Source of the DNA: an uncultured Lachnospiraceae bacterium
GTDB taxonomy: Bacteria; Bacillota; Clostridia; Lachnospirales; Lachnospiraceae
Reading direction: 5' to 3'
NCBI GenBank assembly: GCA_946554445.1
Contig: CAMNSD010000001.1
Span: 180,411 to 244,410, forward strand
DNA: 64,000 bases
In this document: positions 47,369 through 57,181 of the stretch, piece by piece
Numbering within the stretch: position 1 is the first letter of the stretch
How the letters are laid out: each line of letters opens with the position of its first letter
Made by a program: the position numbers and the translations under genes
Notes under the pieces: generated by a model
What the model was told of the DNA's origin: nothing
The model's input: the letters and a program-made list of their open reading frames with translations, nothing else
Database searches by the model: none

Positions 47369-48520
47369 CTATTTTCCCTCTGCCCACAGCCAGATCAGCC
47401 CATTATAAATATACTGCAGGGCAGCGTTCCCGTCATGTGCGTTGCCTTCCTGCACCCGGTATGCCAGATTGCCGTCATTTTCATTTGCAGCTTCAATAAA
47501 AATACCGTCAGGCGCATTTATCATCGCCTGAATTTGATTTGTAAAGGCAGCATAAGCAAAATCCTCCGTGCCGGACATGGCATAAATAAAGAAATCCTCA
47601 GAACCATATCCAGCATCCGTCACCAACCGCTCCATGTACACCCCATCAGAGGTCAGATTACCGCTGGACGGTAGGAAATACCGAAAATAGTCCATGCAGT
47701 ATTGAAACGTATGCCATGTGGTGACTGAACCCATAGAAAATCCTGCAAAAGCGCGGTAGCTGCGGCTTCCCATCAACGCCTGCGGGGAAGTCCCCTCTGC
47801 ATAAGTACTGTACTTTCCTTCCACAGCCGGAATCAGGTCATTTAGCAGTTCGTTGTGATAATTGTCCGTCAGCCGCAGTGCCAGACCGTAATCCGCACTG
47901 TCCCCCGGACTCGTATTGTTATAGGTCGGGCATACCACGATTACCGGCGCCATGCTTTTATCCTGTATGGCATGGTCGAGTATGTTCTTTAATTCATGTG
48001 GATTTTCCGGCGTGCCAAGATAAGTTGTCTCATTGCTCCATCCCCCATGCATCAGGTAAAGCACAGGATACGGTACCTCCTCTGAATAATTGTATGGCAG
48101 GTATACATATGCTGTTTTCGTAAGCGGTTCCGTCTGGTCGCCGTAGCTCATGGATTCCCAAGTCTGGTATTCCAACCGCGCCAGTGTACCCTGTTCTGAT
48201 GCCGCCCCGAAATATTCCTTTGGTATCTGGACCAGTTCTTCCGGTATTTGTCCTGAACCCGTCTGTCCATCCATAAGAGCTATCCCTTCCTCTGATAATG
48301 TAGTCTCTGCATTTGCAGTATCCGTATCTGCCGCCTCCATCTGTGTTCTGTCATCAACGGATATATTTTCCTGATTTTCCACACCATTTTGTCCCGTTTC
48401 ATCAGATACCGAACGTTCATTCCTATTTCCTGCAGGTGGTTGTGAACCTCCACAGCCTACTGTATACAGCGCCAGAATCACGCCCAGCAAATAAACTCCC
48501 CATTTCTTTCTGTTTTTCAT
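47369..48520 (-). CDS. Lipoprotein esterase (esterase D-like alpha/beta hydrolase)
   Basis: Lipobox YTVGCGG; YPVLYLMHGG, FAGFSMGS nucleophile elbow. Confidence 0.88.
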   Translation of the reverse strand: MKNRKKWGVYLLGVILALYTVGCGGSQPPAGNRNERSVSDETGQNGVENQENISVDDRTQMEAADTDTANAETTLSEEGIALMDGQTGSGQIPEELVQIPKEYFGAASEQGTLARLEYQTWESMSYGDQTEPLTKTAYVYLPYNYSEEVPYPVLYLMHGGWSNETTYLGTPENPHELKNILDHAIQDKSMAPVIVVCPTYNNTSPGDSADYGLALRLTDNYHNELLNDLIPAVEGKYSTYAEGTSPQALMGSRSYRAFAGFSMGSVTTWHTFQYCMDYFRYFLPSSGNLTSDGVYMERLVTDAGYGSEDFFIYAMSGTEDFAYAAFTNQIQAMINAPDGIFIEAANENDGNLAYRVQEGNAHDGNAALQYIYNGLIWLWAEGK

Positions 48521-48593
48521 TGTCAACACTCCTATCAATCACTCTTTCGGAATATCCAAACTTCATTTTGCATCACTTTCTATTATTATAGAA

Positions 48594-48652
48594 AAATCGA
48601 GACCTCGTAAGAAGTCTCGATTTGTTTATCAGTTTATACCCCAAGTTTATAG
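48594..48652 (-). repeat. Hairpin element copy 1
   Basis: aaatcgagacctcgtaagaagtctcgatttgtttatcagtttatacc...; similar at 53985 and 58417. Confidence 0.85.
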
Positions 48653-48658
48653 CTGAGA

Positions 48659-49072
48659 TCAGTCTTCTGTCCCATATACTTCCTGAATCATGGGAAATGT
48701 ACTCCACGCTTTCGGCCAGCCGCAGTAAAACGCAAGCTGTGTTACGATTTCCACCGCCTCTTCTTTTGTGATCCCATGTTCCTTTCCAAGCACCAGATGG
48801 GACTTTAATTGTGGGTACAATCCTGCCGAAAAGAGCGCCGCAATGGTGATCATACTCCGATCCCTTGCGGAAAGCTGTTCCTCCCTCGACCATACCTCCC
48901 CAAATAGAATATCATCATTTAATTCCGCAAATTTGGGTGCTAAATCTCCCAGCCTGTCCCTTCCTGCTGTCTGTTTCTTTGCCATAACTCCATACCACCT
49001 TTCATTTCTTATTATTTCTTCATATTCTCCTGTTTCAATTCGCAGGACATTGTTCCAATGCCCTGCGTTCAC
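48659..49072 (-). CDS. Carboxymuconolactone decarboxylase family protein
   Basis: LSARDRSMITIAALFSAGLYPQLKSHL...GITKEEAVEIVTQLAFYCGWPKA. Confidence 0.9.
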   Translation of the reverse strand: MNAGHWNNVLRIETGEYEEIIRNERWYGVMAKKQTAGRDRLGDLAPKFAELNDDILFGEVWSREEQLSARDRSMITIAALFSAGLYPQLKSHLVLGKEHGITKEEAVEIVTQLAFYCGWPKAWSTFPMIQEVYGTED

Positions 49073-49164
49073 ATCTGTATTTTCTTAAAATGTCTTTACG
49101 TTCAGTGGATATTCCTTTCTCGGTAAAATACCATGATATCTCCCTGTCTCTGAAAAATACAGAG

Positions 49165-49527
49165 TTAATTTACCAAAGCAGTAAATGTAAACTGAATCAG
49201 CTTCCATTCACCGCTCCGGTTTTGGTAGACCTCTGTGGTCATAAAGTGGTGGGTAGTCTCTTTGCCGCCCAGCAACAGACTATAATCCACATCCGTCATG
49301 CAGATAGAGGTATCACCCCATTCCCTGACTTCCTGCCCGTGAATATCAATCCTTGTGGGCTGGAAAAGCTTTTTATCAAAAGCTTCCATTTCCTCATCCA
49401 AACCACAGTTCATGCCGATGTGGACAAACCAGCAATCCGGATCACTGACTTCACGCATTCCTTTGGAATCTGCCCTCTCCAGCGACTGCCAAAATTTTTG
49501 TGACTGTTCGATAATTTTGTCTTTCAT
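49165..49527 (-). CDS. NTF2/SnoaL-like (DUF4440-like) protein
   Basis: 120 aa; SKGMREVSDPDCWFVHIG ... HFMTTEVYQNRSGEWKLIQFTFT. Confidence 0.75.
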   Translation of the reverse strand: MKDKIIEQSQKFWQSLERADSKGMREVSDPDCWFVHIGMNCGLDEEMEAFDKKLFQPTRIDIHGQEVREWGDTSICMTDVDYSLLLGGKETTHHFMTTEVYQNRSGEWKLIQFTFTALVN

Positions 49528-49665
49528 GTTTTTCCTCCTGCAAAAAGCGCCGTGACGCTAATCATACTTATATTTTCTTACTTAATTGTTACCATCTCGA
49601 CTATCGACTCAATGCCTTTTCTCATTCCATACCTGCTCATGCAAGCATGGCAGCCATTTCCCTCG

Positions 49666-50781
49666 TTATTTTTCCATATTATCTTCCCAAAACTGAACCG
49701 CATTGTCAAGCCAGCCTTCCGCTACCGTTCCCTCGCCCAGTCCGAATCCATGCGTCAGTCCTTCAAATACCTCGATCTCGGCATCCACTCCCTGCTCCCG
49801 TATCCGTCTGATCCGTTCTTCCATTGTTCCATAATAAGCAATACCGTCACTTGTACCAACACACACATAAGTCGGCGGTTCCGCTCCTGTCACCTCGGAC
49901 AATCCCGTATACTGCATAATAACGGCGCCCGGTTTCGGATAGTCCGCCCCGCCGAAAGCAGCCGTTCCATAGCTTCCAAGCCATGCCGCCATACGCGCGC
50001 CCGCTGAACCGCCCCAAAGGGAATAATCGGATACATCCACTCCCAATTTCTCCGCATTTTCATGAATAAAAGCGATTGCCCTTGCCAGATCCTCACAGGC
50101 AGTCTGTGCGCCGGGACGATAAATTAAAGCAAACGCATTGTATCCCTTTTTTGACAGTTCCAGTGCATGCGGAAAGCTGTCATGTATGGCTGCCACATAA
50201 ACGAACCCACCGCCCGCATTTGTAATGGCAAATTTTTCTCCGGGCGTTCCTCGGAAAAAGAATAAACCGGTATTCTCCTTTGCTGCATCCGCTGCCTTTT
50301 CTTCCTCCGTGTAAATATCATAAAATATCTGTTCTCCCGATGCCGCCTGTTCTCTCAGATAGTTCGCGATTTCAACCGTCCGGTCAGGACTGACATAAGA
50401 ATACCATGTGAGAATATTTCCCACATCCCCCAAAGTCAGGTTATCGCTGATTGATCTGTCCACCGGAAAAATCAGCCGGCCATACTCACCGAAAACCGGA
50501 TCTCTTATTACATCCCATACCTTTGTATCTGCTGTGAACACTGTTTCACTGCGGCTTGCCTCGTAAATCATCGCGTTGGACGCTCCTTCATCCCAATATG
50601 CCAGCGAACACGGTTCATATCCGTATCCCGGCGTACCTTTCTGCTCAATCTGCTCCGGCAGTTCCTCCACCGGTCCTGTCTGCACGGAGACTGAACTGGC
50701 ATGACCGGATGAAGAACATCCCGCCATGCCAAATGTGAATAATACCATTGTCAGAATCATCAAAACCTTTTTGACCATACC
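49666..50781 (-). CDS. Lipoprotein alpha/beta hydrolase
   Basis: MVKKVLMILTMVLFTFGMAGCSSS lipobox; LWGGSAGARMAAWLG; LTHGFGLG. Confidence 0.88.
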   Translation of the reverse strand, partial: GMVKKVLMILTMVLFTFGMAGCSSSGHASSVSVQTGPVEELPEQIEQKGTPGYGYEPCSLAYWDEGASNAMIYEASRSETVFTADTKVWDVIRDPVFGEYGRLIFPVDRSISDNLTLGDVGNILTWYSYVSPDRTVEIANYLREQAASGEQIFYDIYTEEEKAADAAKENTGLFFFRGTPGEKFAITNAGGGFVYVAAIHDSFPHALELSKKGYNAFALIYRPGAQTACEDLARAIAFIHENAEKLGVDVSDYSLWGGSAGARMAAWLGSYGTAAFGGADYPKPGAVIMQYTGLSEVTGAEPPTYVCVGTSDGIAYYGTMEERIRRIREQGVDAEIEVFEGLTHGFGLGEGTVAEGWLDNAVQFWEDNMEK

Positions 50782-50812
50782 CTCTCCCTGCCGCTGTTTA
50801 CAATACAAATAC

Positions 50813-51667
50813 TTATTTCTGGCCGTCTACATCCGGCACCATCTTCACATATCCCTCCAGCATCTGGGGCGTGCTGGTATAATATCTCTTATTCTTATCT
50901 ACAGCCGCCACCTGTGCCATCTCCGCATCAGTCAGAGCAAAATCAAACAAGTTAAAATTATCGCGGATATGGTCAGGGTTCTTAGAACCGGGAATCACTA
51001 TATTACCCGCCTGAATATGCCAGCGCAAAATAATCTGCGCATTGCTCTTTCCATATTTTTCAGCCAGTTCCGTGAAGACCGATTCTTCAATCAAAGCCTT
51101 ATCCCCGTGTCCGAGCGGATACCACGCCTGAATCACTATACCCTCTTTATCCAAAAAGGTTTTCAACTCTCTCTCCTGAAAATAAGGATGCACTTCCGTC
51201 TGCAGAATGGCAGGTTTTACTTCACAGGTGTCCAGAATTTCTTGAATCTGCTCTTTATTGAAATTGGAAAGACCGATTGCTTTTACCTTGCCTGCCTTGT
51301 AAGCCTTCTCCATCAGCCGATAGCCCGCCAGATAATTGCCCGCCGGCTGATGAATCAGAAGCAGGTCGATATAATCGGTATCCAGCCTTTCTAAAGACTT
51401 TTCCACAGCGTCCTCCTGCTCATAGAACGCCGGCCAAATCTTTGTCTCCAAAAAGATTTCCTCTCTGGGTACACCGGACTTTTTCATTGCCCTGCCCACA
51501 GCTTTTTCGTTTACATAGGCATTTGCCGTGTCAATCAGCCGATAGCCGCCCTGCAAAGCGCTTAAAACAGAAGCCTCCGCTTCATCCGGACTTAACAGAA
51601 AAGTCCCGATACCCGCCACAGGCATTTCAACACCATTATTTAATTTCACATATTTTTGCTCATTCAT
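50813..51667 (-). CDS. Aldo/keto reductase
   Basis: NGVEMPVAGIGTF, GYRLIDTANAYVNEKAVGRAM, GLSNF. Confidence 0.95.
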   Translation of the reverse strand: MNEQKYVKLNNGVEMPVAGIGTFLLSPDEAEASVLSALQGGYRLIDTANAYVNEKAVGRAMKKSGVPREEIFLETKIWPAFYEQEDAVEKSLERLDTDYIDLLLIHQPAGNYLAGYRLMEKAYKAGKVKAIGLSNFNKEQIQEILDTCEVKPAILQTEVHPYFQERELKTFLDKEGIVIQAWYPLGHGDKALIEESVFTELAEKYGKSNAQIILRWHIQAGNIVIPGSKNPDHIRDNFNLFDFALTDAEMAQVAAVDKNKRYYTSTPQMLEGYVKMVPDVDGQK

Positions 51668-51702
51668 TTTTGTATTCTCCTTATTATCTTAGTTTTCTTT
51701 TT

Positions 51703-51760
51703 CAGTCTGTCCGAGTTTACACAGCAAACCTCATAATCGAACTTGTTCGATTTGTTAATG
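51703..51760. repeat. Diverged copy of the palindromic repeat at 34067-34163
   Basis: cagtctgtccgagtttacacagcaaacctcataatcgaacttgttcgatttgttaatg; shares AATCGAAC-TT-GTTCGATT and flanks. Confidence 0.65.
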
Positions 51761-51777
51761 CCGAAGGAATTTATCTT

Positions 51778-52923
51778 TTACATGCACTCCATTAAAATAT
51801 CATAAACCTCATCCCTGCCAAGTTCGCGGGGATTGCATTTGATAATATTGCAGGTATCCGCTACCTTACACAGCACCTCAGGCGAGATTTCCGTCTTCGA
51901 CCGCAGTTCACCCATTTTGGTCGGGAGTCCGCACTCCTTTATAAAATCGCTGAGTGCCTGTACCCCCTCCTCGGCTGTATCTTTACCAAATACAGTTCTT
52001 GCAAACCGCTCAAATTTTTCTTCCGCATCCTTCAGAATATGGCGGTAATAGGCGGGATGGATCACCGCAAGTCCCTGTCCGTGATTACAGTCCGTAAATG
52101 CGCCGAGCTGATGCTCAATCTGGTGTGCCTGAAAGTCCGTAACCCTGCCGGCTTTTAGAATACCGTTCTCCGCCATAGCAGAATCCCACATCAGATTGCT
52201 TCTCGCCTGCATATCATTTACATCTGCAAGCAGACGGCGCATATTGACCACGGTGTTGCGCATGACAGCTAACGCCAAGTCATCAGAAACATTGTCCCGA
52301 TCGGAATTGCCAAGATAGGTTTCCATCGCATGGCTCAGTGTATCAAAAGCGCCGGAAATCACCTGCATTGCAGGAACGGAAGCCGTCAGTTCGGGATCAA
52401 GTACCGCAAAAGAAGCATATGCGCCAAACACACCGGTCTTAATACCTTTTTCCTCATTAGTAATGACTGCTCCGCAGTTCTGTTCGGCTCCTGTGCCGGA
52501 AGCGGTGACCACCGCCCCCATTGGCAGATACTCCGCAGGGAATTTTCCCTCCGAAAACTCCATTTCCCAGATATCCTTGTCAGTCTTTGCCTGTGCTGCT
52601 ATGATCTTGCAACAGTCAATAACAGAGCCTCCGCCTACCGCAAGGATAAAGTCCACGCCCTTTTCTTTTGCCAGCACCGCGCCCTCTTGTACCTTAGCAT
52701 AAGTAGGATTGGGCATAATACCCGAAAAATCTACAACCTCCTTTCCTTCCTTTGCAAGCAACTCCTTCACCCTGTCATAAATGCCATTCTTCTTTAGGGA
52801 AGCGCCGCCATAGGCAAGCATCACTGTCTTTCCATACTGATTTAACTCCGTATGGAGCGCCTTTTCCAAAGAATCCTTCCCGAAATATACTTTTGTGGGA
52901 TACGTGAAAACAAATTCGTTCAT
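51778..52923 (-). CDS. Iron-containing alcohol dehydrogenase
   Basis: GGGSVIDCCKIIA, LSHAMETYLG, DCNHGQGLAVIHPAYYRH. Confidence 0.94.
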   Translation of the reverse strand: MNEFVFTYPTKVYFGKDSLEKALHTELNQYGKTVMLAYGGASLKKNGIYDRVKELLAKEGKEVVDFSGIMPNPTYAKVQEGAVLAKEKGVDFILAVGGGSVIDCCKIIAAQAKTDKDIWEMEFSEGKFPAEYLPMGAVVTASGTGAEQNCGAVITNEEKGIKTGVFGAYASFAVLDPELTASVPAMQVISGAFDTLSHAMETYLGNSDRDNVSDDLALAVMRNTVVNMRRLLADVNDMQARSNLMWDSAMAENGILKAGRVTDFQAHQIEHQLGAFTDCNHGQGLAVIHPAYYRHILKDAEEKFERFARTVFGKDTAEEGVQALSDFIKECGLPTKMGELRSKTEISPEVLCKVADTCNIIKCNPRELGRDEVYDILMECM

Positions 52924-52939
52924 TACAACGTCCTCCTAT

Positions 52940-53944
52940 TCATTGACGGCACTTACAGTTCGTTCCGCCAAATACATCCGACATTTCTATGGTATCGAGC
53001 TGTTTATCCAAGACATCAATCTCTTTTTCTGTCAGCTTAATATCCGCTGCCCCGGCGTTTTCTTTTAGCCGGTCTGACTTTCTCGTTCCGGGAATCGGCA
53101 CCAGATACGGCTTTTTACCAAGCATCCACGCAAGGGCAATCTGACCGGGCGTGGCATGTTTCCCTTCCGCGACCATTCTGACCAGTTCCAGCAGCTTCTG
53201 GTTATGCTCCACTGCCTCTGGCGTAAACTGCGGCATCACGCTCCGGTAATCCGTTTCCACCTCAAATTTGGAATCTTTTCCATACTTCGCGGACAAAAAT
53301 CCATTTGCCAGAGGAGAAAATGCTACATAACCGATGTTTAATTCCTCCAATACAGGGAATAGTGCTTCATGCCAACGTGCCATCATGGAATAGCGGTTCT
53401 GAATTGCCGTTACCGGACAGACCGCATGGGCGCGGCGTATGGTTTCTTCGTCAGCCTCGGAAAGTCCCCAGTGGGTGATCTTGCCTTCCTGCATCAGTTC
53501 CTGCATGACGCCTGCTACTTCCTCAACCGGTACAAACGGATCAATACGGTGCTGATAGTATAGGTCAATATGGTCTGTTCCAAGCCGTTTTAAGGAATTT
53601 TCCACCGAAGCGCGGATAACCTCCGGTCTGGAATCCGGCAGCAACGGTTTATTTACCTGTTCGCTGCCCATATCAAAATAAATTCCGAATTTGGTGGCAA
53701 TAATGACCTTATTCCGGTACGGTCGCAGCGCCTCCCCTACCAGTTCTTCATTATGATGAGGATTTTCCAGCGTTCCATAGACTTCCGCCGTATCAAAAAA
53801 TGTATATCCTATGTCCACAGCCTCTGCAATCCGTTCTTTCATTTCTTTTTTATCTGCAGGCGCCCCGTAAGCATGGCTCATTCCCATACAGCCAAGTCCC
53901 ACTGCTGATACCGTCAAATCTTCTCCCAATGTTCTATACTGCAT
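52940..53944 (-). CDS. Aldo/keto reductase
   Basis: LGLGCMGMSHAYG, YTFFDTAEVYG, HWGLSEA. Confidence 0.95.
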   Translation of the reverse strand: MQYRTLGEDLTVSAVGLGCMGMSHAYGAPADKKEMKERIAEAVDIGYTFFDTAEVYGTLENPHHNEELVGEALRPYRNKVIIATKFGIYFDMGSEQVNKPLLPDSRPEVIRASVENSLKRLGTDHIDLYYQHRIDPFVPVEEVAGVMQELMQEGKITHWGLSEADEETIRRAHAVCPVTAIQNRYSMMARWHEALFPVLEELNIGYVAFSPLANGFLSAKYGKDSKFEVETDYRSVMPQFTPEAVEHNQKLLELVRMVAEGKHATPGQIALAWMLGKKPYLVPIPGTRKSDRLKENAGAADIKLTEKEIDVLDKQLDTIEMSDVFGGTNCKCRQ

Positions 53945-53984
53945 AACTTTCCTCCATCTTTTCCTTTACATTTTCAGTATAAAC

Positions 53985-54044
53985 AAACCAAGACCTCAAA
54001 AGAAGTCTCGATTTGTTCATCAGTTTATACTTTAAGGTTATAAC
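53985..54044 (-). repeat. Hairpin element copy 2
   Basis: aaaccaagacctcaaaagaagtctcgatttgttcatcagtttatactttaaggttataac. Confidence 0.85.
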
Positions 54045-54480
54045 CCCATCCTGTATTCCGCTTTGCCGCACTTCTCTCATTTCGAAAACAGCCAGCCCAT
54101 GATTTCTTCATCATACGCAAAAAGACCACCACCCCGTGCTCATTCGACATATTTCTTTCCGTGAAGTAATCATGCTCCTTTATATCCAGTACCAACAGCT
54201 TATCTATTTCATCATCGGACAGCCCCTGCTGTTCATATAAGGCATGGAGCGTGTCATAAGCCTCCTGTGTTGGTTCCGAACCATAGTATTCATCGTTCCT
54301 GCCAATGGCAAGATAGACCGGCAGTCTTTGCTCTGCAACCGGCCCATACGCTCCGTCCCACTGGGAGCTGACCTGCATATATGCTGTAAACAGATCCGGT
54401 CTCTTTCCCATCACAATCGACACGGTTTCCCCGCCACCGGAATATCCGTTTCCGTTCCTTCTGTAACATACCCCACTCCG
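54025..54480 (-). pseudogene. C-terminal remnant of an alpha/beta hydrolase (contains GYSGGGETVS nucleophile motif, lacks N-terminal half)
   Basis: Frame reads ...NGNGYSGGGETVSIVMGKRPDLFTAYMQVSSQWDGAYG...; only a GTG at 54423 could start it. Confidence 0.75.
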
Positions 54481-54999
54481 CTTTCCTTCTGCCCGGAATC
54501 TCCTTCTATTTGGTGATAACCAATTCCATCCGTAGTTATCAATATCTGCCCGCCCTCATGGATATGCCAGTTACTGATTACCCCAGTATTAAACACTACA
54601 TAATGAAGATCAGGAGCTCCGGCCGCATTGTTATCCCCTATAATGGTTGAAACATATGCCGGACCACTAAATGTATCAGAAGTCAATAGTCCCTCGGCTT
54701 TGGGAAACATAAACGACTGTTTCTCCAATGTTGTTGCGCGTTCCTGATATTCCTCTGTTTCCAGATTCGCATAATACTCATCTGTAACGGATAAATGATA
54801 TACATCGTCATTTGCAATCATCGACGCCAGATATGCCGTTCCTGAAAAACTATCGGAACGGATCGCCTGACCAATCGGAAAAGTTATTTCTTCCGCGCCG
54901 CCCGCCGTTTCATGATTACCTGCTGCATTCCCGCAGCCTGTCATGCAAAAAACCGCTGTAACCAATACTATTCCTGCATATAATAATTTTTTCATAATC
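54411..54999 (-). pseudogene. Cupin-domain lipoprotein, probably 3'-truncated and joined out of frame to the hydrolase remnant
   Basis: MKKLLYAGIVLVTAVFCMTGCGN lipobox; GVISNWHIHEGGQILITTDGIGYHQIEG cupin motif; ends abruptly GVGYVTEGTETDIPVAGKPCRL*. Confidence 0.65.
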
Positions 55000-55106
55000 T
55001 GTTCCGTCCGTTCTCCGGTTTTGCTTTCAGACCACAAGATTTATAATCTTCGTGGCAGGCCCAGTGATCGCACACTGCACTAACCTCTGCCTCATCCCCC
55101 TTTGTT

Positions 55107-56321
55107 TTAATTCATTCCCCTAGCCTCAAGCCATGCTGCAATATGATCCGCAATCACATCATTATTCAGCTCCTGAAACATAAAATGGCTGTTTCCAGTA
55201 ATTCCTTCATCCGGCAGATAAACTACGGTGCAATCGCCGCCGTCATTGTTGTAGCTTTCCGCGAACTGAAAGGCTCCGTCACGAACTGCCTGCCAGAAGC
55301 CTGTAGACATAATATCCTCCGGCCCATTGTCAATGTAATCTCCAAAGTAAATGGTAATGGGGATGCCTGCCTCCAACAGTTTCTGATACTGTTCTGACCC
55401 CGGCTCCGGTGTTCCACCCGGTTCAATGGCAACAATCGCAGAAATATTCTCCGCCGGCACATCCCAGCCTACCGCACCTCCCTGAGAGTGTGTCACAAAG
55501 ATGGCTTTGTTGCCTGTCATTTCATAAACATCTTCCATTACGGCTCCGAGCGCCGCCGCATCCAGCACCTGGTCAAAATCTCCGGTATTCGGCGTCATCT
55601 GGCGGAAAAACTGATTCTGAGCCTCATCTCCTTCCGGGAACTGGGAACCCTCATACCGCTCTGGCGCTACACGCCTGATCCTAAAATGAGTATACCATGC
55701 CTGATCTCCCGGTTTATAGTCTTTGGAATCTTCGGCCCATGTGTCAAGAAATCCGTCCGCTGTCATGGAAGTAGTTGCTCCCGCCTCACCGCGTCTCGGC
55801 TGATCTACTAAGAACGCCGCATATCCTTTTTTCAGGAATAAATCTGACCATCCGTCCCGTCCGTCCGGAGTTGTCATCCATCCCATACGGGACTGTCCGT
55901 AACCGTGCAGATAGACAATCGGGTTGCCGTTATCATTTGCCGGAATTTGATAAAATACATTGGCGTGGTCCACATGAGCGGTATTTCCCGCGCGGCTTGC
56001 ATCCATCCAGTTCATTGTCGGATCGTATTCTCCTTCCACCGGCTCCGTAACAGTGCCGCCGGAAGAGAACATTCCCTGTTTCGCAATCATCAGAACATCC
56101 TCGTTCCCGTCCGCCCTCACCAATGTGTCCTGCGCGGAGGCCGCCGATGCTTCCTGCGGCATATCTTCCGAAGTACTCTGCTCTGTATTTGCCGCTGCCT
56201 CCTGTTCTGTGCCGGCTACAGCTTCCTGCCTTGTACCGGCTGCCTGAGAACCGCAACCGGTTAGCAAGGATGCTGCCATAGTCCCTGCTAACAATATTGT
56301 TAAAAAAATTTTTTTATGCAT
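55107..56321 (-). CDS. Lipoprotein alpha/beta hydrolase
   Basis: LLTGCGSQ lipobox; IVYLHGYGQSRMGW; FVTHSQGGAVGW. Confidence 0.88.
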   Translation of the reverse strand: MHKKIFLTILLAGTMAASLLTGCGSQAAGTRQEAVAGTEQEAAANTEQSTSEDMPQEASAASAQDTLVRADGNEDVLMIAKQGMFSSGGTVTEPVEGEYDPTMNWMDASRAGNTAHVDHANVFYQIPANDNGNPIVYLHGYGQSRMGWMTTPDGRDGWSDLFLKKGYAAFLVDQPRRGEAGATTSMTADGFLDTWAEDSKDYKPGDQAWYTHFRIRRVAPERYEGSQFPEGDEAQNQFFRQMTPNTGDFDQVLDAAALGAVMEDVYEMTGNKAIFVTHSQGGAVGWDVPAENISAIVAIEPGGTPEPGSEQYQKLLEAGIPITIYFGDYIDNGPEDIMSTGFWQAVRDGAFQFAESYNNDGGDCTVVYLPDEGITGNSHFMFQELNNDVIADHIAAWLEARGMN

Positions 56322-56388
56322 TTAAAACCCTCCCTGTTTCTCTAATTTTTTAATTGTTTCAGTTCTCTGCAATCTGTCTCTTTCCGTT

Positions 56389-57168
56389 TTACAAATCCAG
56401 GCTTTCCACCCATGCCTGAACCGTTTCCTCGGAGGCGCTGGAGGCAAATCTTGCTCCCTCCAGCCAGTCTCCTGTTCCGGCTGCTTCCGCCAGCAATTCA
56501 CCACTCTCGCCCAGATCAGAACTGGATGAAGTGCAGAACGGAATTACTGTCTTTCCCGTAAAATCATTCGCCGCAATAAAGCCGTCTACCGGCCATGCCG
56601 CGATATGCCACCAGATGGGATAACCGATAAACACCGTATCATAAGACTCCCAATTATCGACGGCAGCTGAAACCAGTTCTACATTTCTTTCATCCTCATT
56701 TTCATGCTCTCTGGTCACACGGCTATTCTTGTCCGTCCAGTCCAAATCATCACTGCTATACGGTTCTACCGGTTCCAGTACAAAAGTATCGGCATCTGTT
56801 GCTGCAGCAATGTAGCCTGCCACACTTTCCGTATTCCCCGTTGCTGAATAGTAAACAACCAATGTCTTTCCACCTTCCGTAGACGATTGATCCGTATTCT
56901 CTGCCGAGATATCCGTACTGTTTTCCGCCTGCTGTTCTGTCTGGCCTGTCGTTTCCTGCCCAGCCCGTGCCTCATCCGACTGATTTCCCGTTCCCTTCTT
57001 TGACAGCGCAGGTGATTCCGGTGTATTTTCCGGCATCACATCTCCTCTTTCCTGACGGGTTTCCGGAGTATTGCTCCCGCTGTGCCGACTACCGCACGCT
57101 GTAAGGCTTGCGGCCAGAATCATTCCTGTTAATAGAGCCATTGCTTTCTTCATCATTTTCTTTCTCAT
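56389..57168 (-). CDS. Flavodoxin-domain lipoprotein
   Basis: LTACGSR lipobox; TLVVYYSATGNTESVAGYIA, FIGYPIWWHIAAWPV. Confidence 0.9.
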   Translation of the reverse strand: MRKKMMKKAMALLTGMILAASLTACGSRHSGSNTPETRQERGDVMPENTPESPALSKKGTGNQSDEARAGQETTGQTEQQAENSTDISAENTDQSSTEGGKTLVVYYSATGNTESVAGYIAAATDADTFVLEPVEPYSSDDLDWTDKNSRVTREHENEDERNVELVSAAVDNWESYDTVFIGYPIWWHIAAWPVDGFIAANDFTGKTVIPFCTSSSSDLGESGELLAEAAGTGDWLEGARFASSASEETVQAWVESLDL

Positions 57169-57181
57169 AATGTTCTCCTCC

